DNA of 64,000 nt from an uncultured Alphaproteobacteria bacterium (GCA_902629125.1 CACOPQ010000006.1:27603-91602), one strand, 5' to 3'. Positions 34,314 through 44,367 are shown, counted from the stretch's first letter. The notes: a model not told the origin generated them from the sequence alone. Numbers and translations are program-made.

Positions 34314-37070
34314 TTAACTTGCGGATTTTTGGGCTACTTTTTCTAGCCGAGCGGCACTAAATTTTAATTCGGGTATCTTCCCAAAAGGATCGAGTGCCGG
34401 GTTCGTTAGAAAATTTACGGCTGCCTCGGAATAGCAAAATGGAACGAAGACCACCCCTGTTGGCACATCAGCGTCACTTCGAGCAAGAAGCTCAATTGAA
34501 CCACGTCGTGTCTCTACTCTAATTTCATCACCAGGCGCAAGGTTCCATTGCGTTAGGTCATCGGGGTTTATGTGTGCGAAGGCTTCCGGTTCTATTCTAT
34601 CGAGTACAGTGGCCCTGCGGGTCATAGAACCTGTATGCCAATGTTCAAGGAGCCTGCCTGTCGTTAGGACTAGAGGAAACTTGCTATCTGGTACTTCGTT
34701 CGGTGGTAAAATATCACACGGCACGAGCTTCCCGCGTCCTGATTCTGTTGGGTAACCGTCGGCAAAGATAAGGCCTTGACCTTCAGAAAATTCATCTTCA
34801 CACGGGTAGGTGACTGCACTTTCTCTTTCTAATCTGTCCCAGGTAATACCGGTGAGTGAAGGCATCATTTGTCGCATTTCTGCAAATATATCCTTTGGTT
34901 CAGTGTAGTTCCAAGACAATCCCATACGCTGAGCAATCTCTTGAATTATCCACCAGTCTTGTTTAGCCTCGCCAGGTGCTGGAACTGCCTTTCTACCAAG
35001 CTGAACACGACGATCCGTATTTGTAAATGTTCCATCTTTTTCCGGAAAAGCGGTAGCTGGCAGAATAACATCGGCAAATGCGGCCGTCTCGGTAAGAAAT
35101 ATATCTTGGACCACGAGATGTTCTAGTCGTGAGAGTGCCTCACGTGTATGATTTTGATCAGGATCCGACATCGCTGGATTTTCCCCCATGATATATGCAC
35201 CCTTGATTTTTCTCTCGTACATTGCATCGGTAATTTCAACAACTGTAAGGCCTTTTTCTCTCTCGAGATCGGTGTTCCAGAAGTTTTCCCATCGATTCAG
35301 CTGGTCCTTATCCGTGACCGACTTGTAGTCTGGGTAAAACATCGGGATCAATCCTGCATCAGAAGCCCCTTGCACATTGTTCTGACCTCGCAACGGATGC
35401 AATCCAGTGCCTGGTCGACCAACATGACCGCAAATTAAAGCTAAAGAAATTAGACAGCGTGCGTTGTCAGTGCCATGGGTATGTTGCGATACTCCCATAC
35501 CCCAAAAGATTAAAGCGCTATTCGCTTTTGCGTAAATTCGCGCAATTTCTTTTATTTTATTAGCTTCTATGCCGCAGAGTGGCGCCATACGTTCTGGTGT
35601 AAATTGCGCGGTTTGTTTTCTCAGTTCCTCAAATCCTTCTGTATAACCATCTATGTATTGCTGATCATATAATTCTTCTGAAATAATTGTATTTATCATT
35701 CCGTTAAGCATTGCTACATCGGAACTCGGCTTGAATTGGATCATGTGTGTTGCATGTCGAGTAAGCGCCTGACCTCGCGGATCCATGACAATTAGAGTTG
35801 ACCCGGCTTTTACAGCATTTTTAATAAATGTGGCGGCCACGGGATGGTTTACCGTTGGATTAGCTCCGATTACGATTATTACTTCTGCGTTCTCTGCCTC
35901 GGAGAATGGTGCGGTAACTGCACCTGAACCAATTGTCTCCATAAGAGCCGATACGGAAGATGCATGACATAAGCGGGTACAATGGTCTACATTATTAGTG
36001 CCAAAACCGGTGCGAACTAACTTTTGTACTAGATATGCTTCTTCATTGGAGCCTTTGGCTGATCCAAATCCTGCCAGAGCGTTGCCTCCATCTTTTTCAC
36101 GAACCTTAAGCAAACCGGAGGCTGCAAACTCAAGTGCTTCTGCCCAACTAGCACTTCTGAAATTTTCCAAAGGATTTTCGGGGATTTCGCGTGTTTTTGG
36201 GCAATTACTTTTTCTAATCATTGGTGTAGTCAGTCGGTCTTGATTATGGATATAATCAAAGCCATATCGACCTTTCACACAAAGTCTACCACGGTTAGCT
36301 GGCCCAGGACGGCCATCAACAGAAAGTATTTTATCATCCTGTATATTAAACGTTAATTGGCACCCCACCCCGCAATATGGACATAAACTGTCAACCTTGC
36401 GGTCTGGCTTGTTCGCGAATACACCGTTTTCATCAAGAGATGCTTTTGGCATCAGCGCCCCGGTTGGGCATGCTTGCACGCACTCACCACACCCAACACA
36501 TGTACTTGCCCCCATATCGTCGCCTAAATCAAAAACGATGTGAGCGTTGGGACCACGACCAGCAAGTCCGATAACGTCATTAACTTGTACCTCTCTGCAT
36601 GCTCTGACGCATAGGCCACATTGGATACAAGCATCCATATTGACAGCGATAGCCGGGTGACTACTGTCTGGTTTTGCTGCAGAATGTTGAGGAAATCTGC
36701 TACTATTAAGTTCTGCAGCATTAGCGAAATGCCAAAGAGTAGAGGCTGGGTCGTGGGCATCCACCTGAGAGGGCTGGTCTGTTACAAGTAGTTCGAGTAC
36801 CATGTTTCGCGCTTTTGTTGCGCGATCGCTCTCGGTTTTTATGACCATGCCGTCATTCACATTTCGAATGCATGAAGCAGCGAGAGTTCTCTCACCGTCT
36901 ATTTCTACCATGCAAGCTCTACAGTTCCCATCCGGTCGATATCCGTCAGCCGGTTTATGGCACAGATGTGGAATTTTAATGTTGTTTCGGCAGGCGACTT
37001 CCCATATCGTCTCGTCGGTATTTGCCTCTATTTTATCGTCATTGATAGTAATCGTAATTGAGTCGGTCAT
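34314..37070 (-). CDS. fdsA: Formate dehydrogenase alpha subunit (NAD-dependent, molybdenum)
   Basis: A 918-residue molybdopterin subunit of the soluble FdsABG-type formate dehydrogenase. Domains in order are a 2Fe-2S ferredoxin domain (CRNNIKIPHLCHKP...CRACMVEI), a His/Cys cluster segment, two 4Fe-4S clusters (CIQCGLCVRACREV and CVGCGECVQACPTGAL), then the bis-MGD catalytic domain with CPYCGVGCQLTF and RLCVKGRYGFDY. The likely Mo ligand is a Cys in DHCTRLCHASSV. The C-terminal dinucleotide domain has RLLEHWHTGSMTRR. It oxidises formate and passes electrons to the FMN/NAD subunit encoded just upstream. No fdsC, fdsD or moco genes are in the window. Confidence 0.93.
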   Translation of the reverse strand: MTDSITITINDDKIEANTDETIWEVACRNNIKIPHLCHKPADGYRPDGNCRACMVEIDGERTLAASCIRNVNDGMVIKTESDRATKARNMVLELLVTDQPSQVDAHDPASTLWHFANAAELNSSRFPQHSAAKPDSSHPAIAVNMDACIQCGLCVRACREVQVNDVIGLAGRGPNAHIVFDLGDDMGASTCVGCGECVQACPTGALMPKASLDENGVFANKPDRKVDSLCPYCGVGCQLTFNIQDDKILSVDGRPGPANRGRLCVKGRYGFDYIHNQDRLTTPMIRKSNCPKTREIPENPLENFRSASWAEALEFAASGLLKVREKDGGNALAGFGSAKGSNEEAYLVQKLVRTGFGTNNVDHCTRLCHASSVSALMETIGSGAVTAPFSEAENAEVIIVIGANPTVNHPVAATFIKNAVKAGSTLIVMDPRGQALTRHATHMIQFKPSSDVAMLNGMINTIISEELYDQQYIDGYTEGFEELRKQTAQFTPERMAPLCGIEANKIKEIARIYAKANSALIFWGMGVSQHTHGTDNARCLISLALICGHVGRPGTGLHPLRGQNNVQGASDAGLIPMFYPDYKSVTDKDQLNRWENFWNTDLEREKGLTVVEITDAMYERKIKGAYIMGENPAMSDPDQNHTREALSRLEHLVVQDIFLTETAAFADVILPATAFPEKDGTFTNTDRRVQLGRKAVPAPGEAKQDWWIIQEIAQRMGLSWNYTEPKDIFAEMRQMMPSLTGITWDRLERESAVTYPCEDEFSEGQGLIFADGYPTESGRGKLVPCDILPPNEVPDSKFPLVLTTGRLLEHWHTGSMTRRATVLDRIEPEAFAHINPDDLTQWNLAPGDEIRVETRRGSIELLARSDADVPTGVVFVPFCYSEAAVNFLTNPALDPFGKIPELKFSAARLEKVAQKSAS

Positions 37071-37161
37071 GGCTTTTCTTCAAAACAGCTTGTTTTTTAC
37101 CGTTATTTTAGCAGTGGCGTTTCCACAAAAGTTTTAAATTCGGTTATAATTAATGTATACA

Positions 37162-38928
37162 TCAAAATTCTTCTCTAAAAAACCTAATAGCAGATACCAA
37201 TGGATTACTGGCAGCCTGTCCCAAGCCGCATATTGATGCGTCTTGCATTGTGCCCGCTAATTCCGAAAGTAAGTCAATATTCCAATCATCTTGTTCCATC
37301 AGTTTAACTGCCTTTTCAGTTCCTACTCTGCATGGAGAGCACTGACCGCAGCTTTCATCTTCAAAAAAACGCAATAAGTTAAGCGCCGCCTCTTTTATCG
37401 AGTCTTTATCTGATAAAATGACAACAGCGTGGCTTCCGACAAAGCAGCCATGTTTTTCAAGTTGGCCAAAGTCTAACGGTAAACTATCCATATCCGCTGG
37501 TAGAATCCCCCCTGACGCTCCTCCAGGCAAGTAAGCTCGAAACTCATGCCCATCTTGCATGCCTCCACAAAAATTGTCGATTAGTTCTCTAACTGTGCTT
37601 CCGGCAGGAGCTATCTTTACTCCAGGTTGTTTGACTCGTCCAGATACAGAGTAGCTCCGTAAACCCGGGTGACCATCCTTTCCTTGATTTGCAAACCATT
37701 TTGGACCTTTTTCGACTATATCTCTAATCCAAAACAAAGTTTCAATGTTGTTTACTAGTGTAGGTTTATTAAAAATACCAACTTCTGCGACATAAGGCGG
37801 ACGATGCCGAGGGTATCCTCTCTTGCCTTCTATAGACTCGATCATGGCTGACTCTTCACCGCAGATATATGCGCCAGCACCTCGTCGCAAATGTATCCGT
37901 GTATGTGGCACAAGTCCTTCTGTTTTTAGATGATTGATTTCTTCTTCTAATATCACACGTATCTCTGGGTACTCATCCCGAAGATAAAAATAACAGTCTT
38001 CGGCTCCAATAATAGAGGCGCCGATTAGCATTCCCTCTAAAACTCTGTGAGGGTCTCTCTCTAAGTAATACCTATCTTTAAATGTGCCTGGTTCCCCTTC
38101 GTCACCATTTACAGCAAGCGCTTTTTTCCCCGAAGCATTTCGCACCAAACCCCATTTTCTTGATGTGGGAAATCCTGCTCCGCCTAATCCTCTAAGACCC
38201 GAAGCAGCAAGCTTCTCCAATATCTCATCCGCGGAGATATTTTGAGAAGTGCACGTTTTTAAAAGCCTGTAACCGCCTTTGTCCATATATTCATCAATAC
38301 GAATAGGTGATATCTTATTATGTGGAGTTCGGCCGCTTCGAATTGCCAAAAGTTTTTCTTGAATGCTTACCGAAGTTACTTTTTCTATCATAGAGTGACC
38401 AATTGCTGCGACTGGCGCCTTATCACATGCGCCCATGCAAGGTGAACGTATAACTCGTACATCTTTTTCTAGTGAAGACGCTGCATCATTCAAAAGTTTA
38501 TCAGAACCAAATAAAGAACAGGTTATGCTATCACAAACTCGCAATGTTATGGGGGGTAGTTCTTGCTCACTCTCGCGTACAATATCGAAGTGTGCGTAAA
38601 AAGACGCAACTTCATAAACTTCGGCCATTGCCATTTTCATTTCATAGCTGAGGGCTACAAGTTGTTTCGTTGTTATAAACCCAAATTTATCTTGAAAAAG
38701 ATGCAGATGCTCAATCAACAGGTCCCTTCTACGAGGCCTGTTGCCTAGAATCTGCTTAACTTGTTGAAGAGTGTCTGGGTCTACTTGGCGGCCTTTATTG
38801 AAAGCTCGTCCTCCTCGGCGCCCACGGGCGCTATCCCTTTTTAGATTAGGCTGCAAATCTTTTTGATCAATTTCTCGTTGTAGCTTTTGCAAAATGAATT
38901 CTTTCGGAATTATTATCAACAGTTTCAA
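37162..38928 (-). CDS. Formate dehydrogenase FdsG-FdsB fusion (NuoE/NuoF-like)
   Basis: A 588-residue fusion of the small and large diaphorase subunits. Residues from about 70-220 form a NuoE/FdsG thioredoxin-like 2Fe-2S domain (CDSITCSLFG, then RSPCMGACDKAPVAAIGH). From about 250 it is NuoF/FdsB-like: SGLRGLGGAGFPTSRKWGLV for FMN, NGDEGEPGTFKDRYYLERDP for NADH, and CGQCSPCRVGTEK with CGLGQAA for the 4Fe-4S cluster. It reduces NAD with electrons from FdsA. The basic N-terminus and TTG start at 38928 are uncertain; no ATG occurs before about residue 95. fdsA begins about 90 bases downstream. Confidence 0.88.
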   Translation of the reverse strand: MKLLIIIPKEFILQKLQREIDQKDLQPNLKRDSARGRRGGRAFNKGRQVDPDTLQQVKQILGNRPRRRDLLIEHLHLFQDKFGFITTKQLVALSYEMKMAMAEVYEVASFYAHFDIVRESEQELPPITLRVCDSITCSLFGSDKLLNDAASSLEKDVRVIRSPCMGACDKAPVAAIGHSMIEKVTSVSIQEKLLAIRSGRTPHNKISPIRIDEYMDKGGYRLLKTCTSQNISADEILEKLAASGLRGLGGAGFPTSRKWGLVRNASGKKALAVNGDEGEPGTFKDRYYLERDPHRVLEGMLIGASIIGAEDCYFYLRDEYPEIRVILEEEINHLKTEGLVPHTRIHLRRGAGAYICGEESAMIESIEGKRGYPRHRPPYVAEVGIFNKPTLVNNIETLFWIRDIVEKGPKWFANQGKDGHPGLRSYSVSGRVKQPGVKIAPAGSTVRELIDNFCGGMQDGHEFRAYLPGGASGGILPADMDSLPLDFGQLEKHGCFVGSHAVVILSDKDSIKEAALNLLRFFEDESCGQCSPCRVGTEKAVKLMEQDDWNIDLLSELAGTMQDASICGLGQAASNPLVSAIRFFREEF

Positions 38929-39115
38929 AATTTTTTAGTCTACAAACTTTCGGATCCGGTCAATATCGATTGCTTAAAAAGAACGTAATATAAACATATA
39001 AAGCATTTTCACCTAGTATCCAAAGAATTGTCTCTTAGATTTCCGCCGTTTTAAAAAATCTGCTATAATTAGAAAGATTCGTTAATTTCGAAATTAAATT
39101 TTAAGAGAGCACTCG

Positions 39116-40528
39116 GTGGCTAGTATTCTATCTGATTTAGCAGAAGAAATTGAAAAAATCCCTTCGTATATTGTATTTGGGAGAGTAACCGCTGTCTTAG
39201 GGATGATGGTCGAAATTGGAGGGGTTGAGAGAGCTCTGGCCATTGGAGACAGGGTGCATTTAAATAATAAAAGAGGCGGGAAAGTTACGTGCGAAATAGT
39301 TGGCTTCAAAGACGGTAAGGCGCTCGCAATGCCCTTTAGCGGTCTCGATGGCATTGGAGTAGGAAGTGAAGCCGAGATAGAAAACGCGGACTACCGTGTA
39401 TATCCGACAGAGTCATGGCTTGGCCGAGTTATAAATGCTATGGGGCACCCCATCGATGATCAGGGCGTGCTCTTAGGTGGAACAAAAGGGTATTCAGTTA
39501 GAGGAACGCCACCTCCCGCTCATACGCGAAGCCGAATTGGTTCCAAAGTTGATGTTGGTGTTAGAGCCATTAATACTTTTTTAACAGTTTGCGAAGGCCA
39601 AAGAATGGGCATTTTTTCGGGATCTGGCGTGGGAAAGTCTATACTAATGTCGATGATAGCGAGGTTTAGTTCTTCCGAAGTGAATGTTATTGGGTTAGTT
39701 GGCGAACGTGGACGGGAGGTACGCGAATTTATTCAAGATTATCTTGGCGATGAGGGGCTCTCTAGAAGCGTGGTAATAGCCGCAACTTCAGATGAATCAC
39801 CACTTATGCGGAGGCAGGCAGCATATATGACCCTTGCGGTAGCCGAAGCCTTCAGAGACGCAGGGAAACAAGTTATGTGCATGATGGACAGTATCACAAG
39901 ATTTGCCATGGCTCAGAGGGAAATAGGGTTGGCTTCCGGTGAGCCGCCAGCATCTAAAGGTTACACGCCTATGGTTTTTTCAGAGCTGCCAAAATTACTA
40001 GAGCGAGCAGGTCCTGGTCCCGAAGGAACTGGATCTATAACCGGTCTCTTTACTGTGCTTGTCGAAGGGGACGATCATAACGAACCTATTTCAGATTCTG
40101 TACGAGGGATAATAGACGGGCATATCGTTTTAGATCGAAATATAGCGGATAAGGGACGGTACCCGGCCATCGACATACTCAAGAGCGTGTCGCGTATGAT
40201 GCCTGATTGTAATACAGTTGATGAAAACCGTATTGTTTCAAAAGCGAGATCCCTCTTGGCCTCTTATGAAGAAATGGCTGATATGATTAGGCTAGGTGCA
40301 TACAGGAAGGGAAGCGATCCAAAAATTGATGAGGCGATAGTCTATTACCCGTCGTTAGAACAATTCCTATCTCAAGATAAAAATGAAAAAATTAAAATTG
40401 AGGAGGGATACCAGCGATTGACAGAGATTTTACACATCGATACGCCCTCTGGAGATGAATCGAGTCATATTAATATTGAAAGCAAAGACGAAGAAATAGT
40501 TGAAAGTTATCCTGAGGATGTTCCATAA
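39116..40528 (+). CDS. fliI: Flagellum-specific ATP synthase
   Basis: A 470-residue ATPase of the flagellar type III export apparatus. It shows the F1-beta-like fold, with Walker A GSGVGKS at about residues 169-175, GLVGERGREVREFIQDYLG, Walker B in KQVMCMMDSITRFAMAQREI, and EPPASKGYTPMVFSELPKLL, all typical of FliI/YscN proteins. The start is GTG with AAGAGAG about 7 bases upstream. fliJ follows 16 bases after the stop. No other flagellar genes are in the window, so this is an isolated fliIJ pair divergent from the formate dehydrogenase operon. Confidence 0.95.
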   Translation: MASILSDLAEEIEKIPSYIVFGRVTAVLGMMVEIGGVERALAIGDRVHLNNKRGGKVTCEIVGFKDGKALAMPFSGLDGIGVGSEAEIENADYRVYPTESWLGRVINAMGHPIDDQGVLLGGTKGYSVRGTPPPAHTRSRIGSKVDVGVRAINTFLTVCEGQRMGIFSGSGVGKSILMSMIARFSSSEVNVIGLVGERGREVREFIQDYLGDEGLSRSVVIAATSDESPLMRRQAAYMTLAVAEAFRDAGKQVMCMMDSITRFAMAQREIGLASGEPPASKGYTPMVFSELPKLLERAGPGPEGTGSITGLFTVLVEGDDHNEPISDSVRGIIDGHIVLDRNIADKGRYPAIDILKSVSRMMPDCNTVDENRIVSKARSLLASYEEMADMIRLGAYRKGSDPKIDEAIVYYPSLEQFLSQDKNEKIKIEEGYQRLTEILHIDTPSGDESSHINIESKDEEIVESYPEDVP

Positions 40529-40544
40529 GGCATGGATATTTTAA

Positions 40545-40964
40545 ATGAGCCAGTATGACAAGTTAGTTCGCCTCAAGGAATTCGAGCTCGATGAGAAACG
40601 GCGTGATGCTGGCTCTATTCTCGCAGAAATAAACAGGCTGACCGAAAAAAAGCAGAGCTTAGAAGTAAGTTTAAAACAAGAACAAGATATTAGTTCCTCT
40701 TCGATAGAAGCGTTGGGGCAGTATTCTAAATTCGCTTCAAGAATAAAAAAAGAACGCGAGTTCGTAGAGAATGCTATATCTGAGGTTGAAAAGGCCTATT
40801 CAGAAGCAAGCCGGCTGGTGAACGCGGCTTATCAAGAGGTTCGAAAAGCCGAAATTATTAGGGACGAGGCGGTGAAGAGAGAGACTGAGAAAATACGCCG
40901 TGATCAGCAAATGGAAATGGACGAAGTTGCACAAAATATTCATCGTAGAAAAAATACGAATTAA
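40545..40964 (+). CDS. fliJ: Flagellar export protein FliJ
   Basis: A 139-residue, almost wholly alpha-helical, charged protein. Long heptad-like stretches (KLVRLKEFELDEKRRDAGSI, ASRIKKEREFVENAISEVEK, and a C-terminal RREKIRRDQQMEMDEVAQN-type tail) form the antiparallel coiled coil expected of FliJ, the central stalk that joins FliI to FlhA and helps convert ATP hydrolysis and proton motive force into export. FliJ sequences vary a lot; here the call rests on length, composition and its place directly after fliI. Confidence 0.85.
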   Translation: MSQYDKLVRLKEFELDEKRRDAGSILAEINRLTEKKQSLEVSLKQEQDISSSSIEALGQYSKFASRIKKEREFVENAISEVEKAYSEASRLVNAAYQEVRKAEIIRDEAVKRETEKIRRDQQMEMDEVAQNIHRRKNTN

Positions 40965-41005
40965 CTAAAACAAAGTCTAGTGCAGCGAAACTGCTTACCG
41001 ATTGC

Positions 41006-42229
41006 CTAAAAAGCAAATGACGATCGTTTTTTTACATTCACAACAGTAAAAATTGTAAAAAATAACATTACCGCGCATGCGTGGAATACAGATTTGGGAC
41101 TTCCAAGGTCCATCAGCCAACCCAGTAACAATGGCATGAGCAAAGAACCAAAATCCAGGCCAGAATAAACGAAGCCAAAAATGCGACCGGTTGAGCCAGC
41201 GGGTGTAGCTTTTTTCACAAGCATGTCCCGAGATGGCGCAGTAAATCCTGAAAAAAAGCCAGATAACCCAAGGAAAGCGATAACACTTGAGGCTGTTATT
41301 ATTTGGCTTCCGATAAGAATAAGGACGAGACCTGATAACACGACGCCAATTATTGCTATGAGATCGTGCCTCGTTGTTTTATCAGCCAAAACCCCTCCGC
41401 TAAGAATGCCGATGGCGGAACATACTAAGAATGTAGTAAGAGCAAATGTTGCTTGTGTTATATCTATGTCATATAGATCGCGTATCGCGCTAATACCAAA
41501 ACTTTGTACTCCTACTAGTGCAGCCGCTAATAGAGCAAAAAAACAAAAACAAGACAGAATGGTTGAGGAAAATAATAAAGAAAGATTTTGGGTCAGTGAA
41601 GCCAAACTGAATACGGTAGTGTCTATGCGAACGTTGGAGCCAACTTTTGTATCATTTAAATCACTCCCAAAAATGACAAAAAATAATACAATAAATAGTC
41701 CGAGAAGTCCTGACAATATTAAGGCTGTTTGCCAGTTAAAAAGTTGACTTGCATATATTACGAAGATGGGTGCAGTCGCCCAGCCTAAATTTCCACTGAA
41801 TGCATGAACGCCATAAGCCTTACCTAAACGTAACGGAGTTACTTTTTGTGTTAGTATAGTTAAATCTGCTGGGTGAAAAACACTATTTCCAAGTCCTGCT
41901 AGTAGAGAAAATAGCAAAAGCATCCAAAATTCTGTTGCGAAGCCATATCCAATCACGCTTGCGGCCAGCAGGGTTAACCCGCCAAGTAAAATATTTCGAG
42001 CTCCAAATCTATCAACTAAAAAGCCCGCTAGGGTTTGTGCGATGCCCGAAACTCCGTAGAAGCATGTTGTTAAAAGCGCAAGAGCAGAGTAGGAGACATC
42101 AAACTCTTCTTTTAGTATTGGAAAGAGAGGTGGTAATACCAAATGGAAAAAATGACTTGCCCCATGAGCTGCACCGACCAAGCCCATGATTCTAAAATCA
42201 GATCGCAAATATTGGTTTGAGGATGTCAT
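41006..42229 (-). CDS. MFS transporter, Fsr/sugar-exporter-like
   Basis: A twelve-span major facilitator protein of about 407 residues. The N-terminal helix region reads MGLVGAAHGASHFFHLVLPP, and the loop between helices 2 and 3 has FLVDRFGARNILLGG, the MFS signature. Later SGFFSGFTAPSRDMLVKKAT and GRIFGFVYSGLDFGSLLMPL are typical of exporters such as fosmidomycin resistance-type proteins. I place the start at ATG 42229; readings to TTG 42346 add a hydrophilic leader without a ribosome site, though 42229 has no strong site either. It is divergent from the cupin-M24-HyuAB block, so it may move a substrate or product of that pathway. Confidence 0.8.
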   Translation of the reverse strand: MTSSNQYLRSDFRIMGLVGAAHGASHFFHLVLPPLFPILKEEFDVSYSALALLTTCFYGVSGIAQTLAGFLVDRFGARNILLGGLTLLAASVIGYGFATEFWMLLLFSLLAGLGNSVFHPADLTILTQKVTPLRLGKAYGVHAFSGNLGWATAPIFVIYASQLFNWQTALILSGLLGLFIVLFFVIFGSDLNDTKVGSNVRIDTTVFSLASLTQNLSLLFSSTILSCFCFFALLAAALVGVQSFGISAIRDLYDIDITQATFALTTFLVCSAIGILSGGVLADKTTRHDLIAIIGVVLSGLVLILIGSQIITASSVIAFLGLSGFFSGFTAPSRDMLVKKATPAGSTGRIFGFVYSGLDFGSLLMPLLLGWLMDLGSPKSVFHACAVMLFFTIFTVVNVKKRSSFAF

Positions 42230-42361
42230 TGCATGTAATGATTTGTTTTTAATTATAATTCGCGCTTCATCCCGAGTCTGATGGTAATTAACTTGATTTG
42301 CAACCATTGAAGAAGGCAAAATAGGATCAGGGAATTGCTTGATCAATAAAAGGAGCCAAAG

Positions 42362-43123
42362 ATGCCGTTCGTAACGTCAGCTGAAAAAGCAAGATCGGAA
42401 AGAAAAGCAATAGACGTTCTTGGGCAAGAATATTTTTTAAGTCCTTATGTCGGCAGTGCTCCAAAGCGCGGGCAGTACGTTCCGGGCAATGAAAAAAATG
42501 ATGATGGGCTTCCGCAAGGTTTTTTAGTTGAACAACCGCCAAATTCCATAACGCGTCCTCACTTCCATAATCACGAGCAATTTCAACTGTTCGTCGGAGG
42601 TAGCGCGCATATGGGTAAAAAGGCAGCACAGCCTTTTTCGCTTCACTATGTCAAAGGTCATACACCTTATGGACCAATCACAGCTGGTCCAGAGGGTGTA
42701 ACATATTTTACCTTGAGGGCGAGGTGGGATACGGGAGCAAAATACTTGCCGGAGTCGCGAGATCTACTCAAAAAAAGTCCGAAAAAGCATAAGATGGTTG
42801 CTGGTATAGATGTGCCAGAATTAGATGATTTATTGAAGTTTAAAGCCTGTTGTCAGTCTGCTGTTATGCAAGTCGATGCGGAAGGGATCGGCGCTTACCT
42901 TTACAACATACCGCCAAAAGTTCGAGCTCAGCTGAAGATGCCAAGTCCTGGGGGGGGACAGTACAGTATCGTCCTAAGGGGCAGTATTTTGTCAAATGGT
43001 CAAGAACTAGCAGAACTCTCCGGTGTTTATCGAAATTTCGACGAAGACGAGCTTGAAGTACAAGGTGGAGCAGATGGAGCTGCCGTTCTCTTAATGCAAT
43101 TTTCCGATGATCTTGTTCCGTGA
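42362..43123 (+). CDS. Cupin-like protein in hydantoinase operon
   Basis: A 253-residue soluble protein with a cupin-type core. The metal-binding motif RPHFHNHEQFQLFVGG has the HxH...E spacing of cupin motif 1, and a second barrel is suggested by GGGQYSIVLRGSILSNGQEL. Function is not recognised; such proteins may be sensors or isomerases. The ribosome site AAGGAG is ideally spaced. The GTG start of the M24 gene overlaps its stop (GTGA), so the two are co-translated. The block continues with hyuA and hyuB. Confidence 0.7.
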   Translation: MPFVTSAEKARSERKAIDVLGQEYFLSPYVGSAPKRGQYVPGNEKNDDGLPQGFLVEQPPNSITRPHFHNHEQFQLFVGGSAHMGKKAAQPFSLHYVKGHTPYGPITAGPEGVTYFTLRARWDTGAKYLPESRDLLKKSPKKHKMVAGIDVPELDDLLKFKACCQSAVMQVDAEGIGAYLYNIPPKVRAQLKMPSPGGGQYSIVLRGSILSNGQELAELSGVYRNFDEDELEVQGGADGAAVLLMQFSDDLVP

Positions 43124-44289
43124 TATTTGAAAGTCCAGCTCACGGGTTCAACAAAGAAGAATTTGAGAAACGAACATTAAAAGCTCAGCGTTTAATGCGA
43201 TCGGGAGAAATTGACTGTCTGCTGCTGACAACCGAACCGGAATTTCGCTATTTCTCAGGGTTTCATACACCATTCTGGCAAAGTCCAACACGGCCATGGT
43301 TTCTTGTCGTTCCTCTGGAGGGAAACCCGATAGCTGTCATACCGGAAATTGGTGCACAGAGAATGGCGGGCACATGGATCGATAAAATAGAGACCTGGGC
43401 TTCACCGAGACCAAAGGATGAAGGCGTCACCGAATTATCCAAGATCTTAAAAGATAACACTAGGAAATATGGGCGTATAGGAATGCCAATGGGAGCGGAA
43501 ACCCACATAAGAATGCCATTCTTGGATTTTAATAAGCTGAAGCAGCTAGTCTCAGGCCTAGAATTTGTCGATGGATCGCCAATAATTATTAGGTTACGGA
43601 TGATAAAGTCAGAGAGCGAAATATCTAAAACTCGTTTTATTTGTCAATGTGTTTCCCAAAGCTTCCAAAATATCAAAAAACTTGCAAAGCAGGGAGAGAC
43701 AGAAAGGGAAATATTTAGGAAATTTAGGATAGATATTCTATCTAATGGTGCTGATGAAGTTCCGTACCTTGTGGGTGGGTCGGGGGTGAATGGGCCAGAG
43801 GAAGTTATAGGTATGCCATCCGATAGAATTCTGGGTGAGGGCGATGTACTTATGATGGATACCGGTGCTGTTTTTGATGGTTATTACTCGGATTTTGATA
43901 GAAACTTTGCTTTTGGGCCAGTAAGTGAAGCAGTTAAATCAGCGTACCGAAAAGTGTATAACGCGACTGAAGCAGGCCTGAGAAAAGTACGGCCTGGAAT
44001 GAAAGCTGAAGAATTATGGCGCGAAATGGCTAAAGTTTTAGAGCTGGATGAAGGCTCTGGCTCTGTTGGAAGGTTAGGGCACGGACTAGGTATGCAGTTG
44101 ACAGAATGGCCCTCGCATATGCCTGGAGATAAAACCGCACTAGAAGAGGGGATGGTTATAACGTTGGAGCCAAGTCTGACCTTTGATGAGAAAAAAATAA
44201 TGGTTCTTGAAGAAAACATTGTGGTGCGAGACGGGCCAGCAGAGTTGCTTACATATCGAGCGCCAGAAGAAATACCAATCATTTACTGA
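43120..44289 (+). CDS. M24 family metallohydrolase (Xaa-Pro dipeptidase-like)
   Basis: A 389-residue two-domain pita-bread enzyme. The five metal ligands of M24 metallopeptidases are all visible: Asp247 (MMDTGA), Asp258 (YYSDFDRNF), His321 (GHGLGMQLTEWPS), Glu350 (TLEPS) and Glu364 or 365 (LEENIVV). Metal-free creatinases have lost them, so this is not a typical creatinase. The N-terminal domain includes YFSGFHTPFWQSPTRPW, a pattern seen in M24 enzymes of amino-acid derivative breakdown. Peptide, ectoine-type or other amide substrates are possible. GTG start overlaps the cupin stop; hyuA follows 78 bases on. Confidence 0.85.
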   Translation: MIFESPAHGFNKEEFEKRTLKAQRLMRSGEIDCLLLTTEPEFRYFSGFHTPFWQSPTRPWFLVVPLEGNPIAVIPEIGAQRMAGTWIDKIETWASPRPKDEGVTELSKILKDNTRKYGRIGMPMGAETHIRMPFLDFNKLKQLVSGLEFVDGSPIIIRLRMIKSESEISKTRFICQCVSQSFQNIKKLAKQGETEREIFRKFRIDILSNGADEVPYLVGGSGVNGPEEVIGMPSDRILGEGDVLMMDTGAVFDGYYSDFDRNFAFGPVSEAVKSAYRKVYNATEAGLRKVRPGMKAEELWREMAKVLELDEGSGSVGRLGHGLGMQLTEWPSHMPGDKTALEEGMVITLEPSLTFDEKKIMVLEENIVVRDGPAELLTYRAPEEIPIIY

Positions 44290-44367
44290 TACGTGGAATA
44301 AATATAGAGGCGTTTGATGGCGCCGTATTTTCATGAGTCTAAATCAAAAGAACGGGAATTTTAAGCT

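Noticed and set aside
41181..41747. 188-codon plus-strand open frame
   Set aside because: Antisense to the MFS transporter gene; composition reflects the hydrophobic codons of the opposite strand.
43120..44289. M24 gene as creatinase (pita-bread fold next to HyuAB and sarcosine oxidase)
   Set aside because: Creatinase has lost the M24 metal ligands; here both Asp, the His and both Glu are present, so a metal-dependent hydrolase is more likely.
43120..44289. M24 gene as DMSP lyase DddP
   Set aside because: The DddP pattern around its metal site and its longer length are not seen; neighbours are HyuAB, not DMSP genes.
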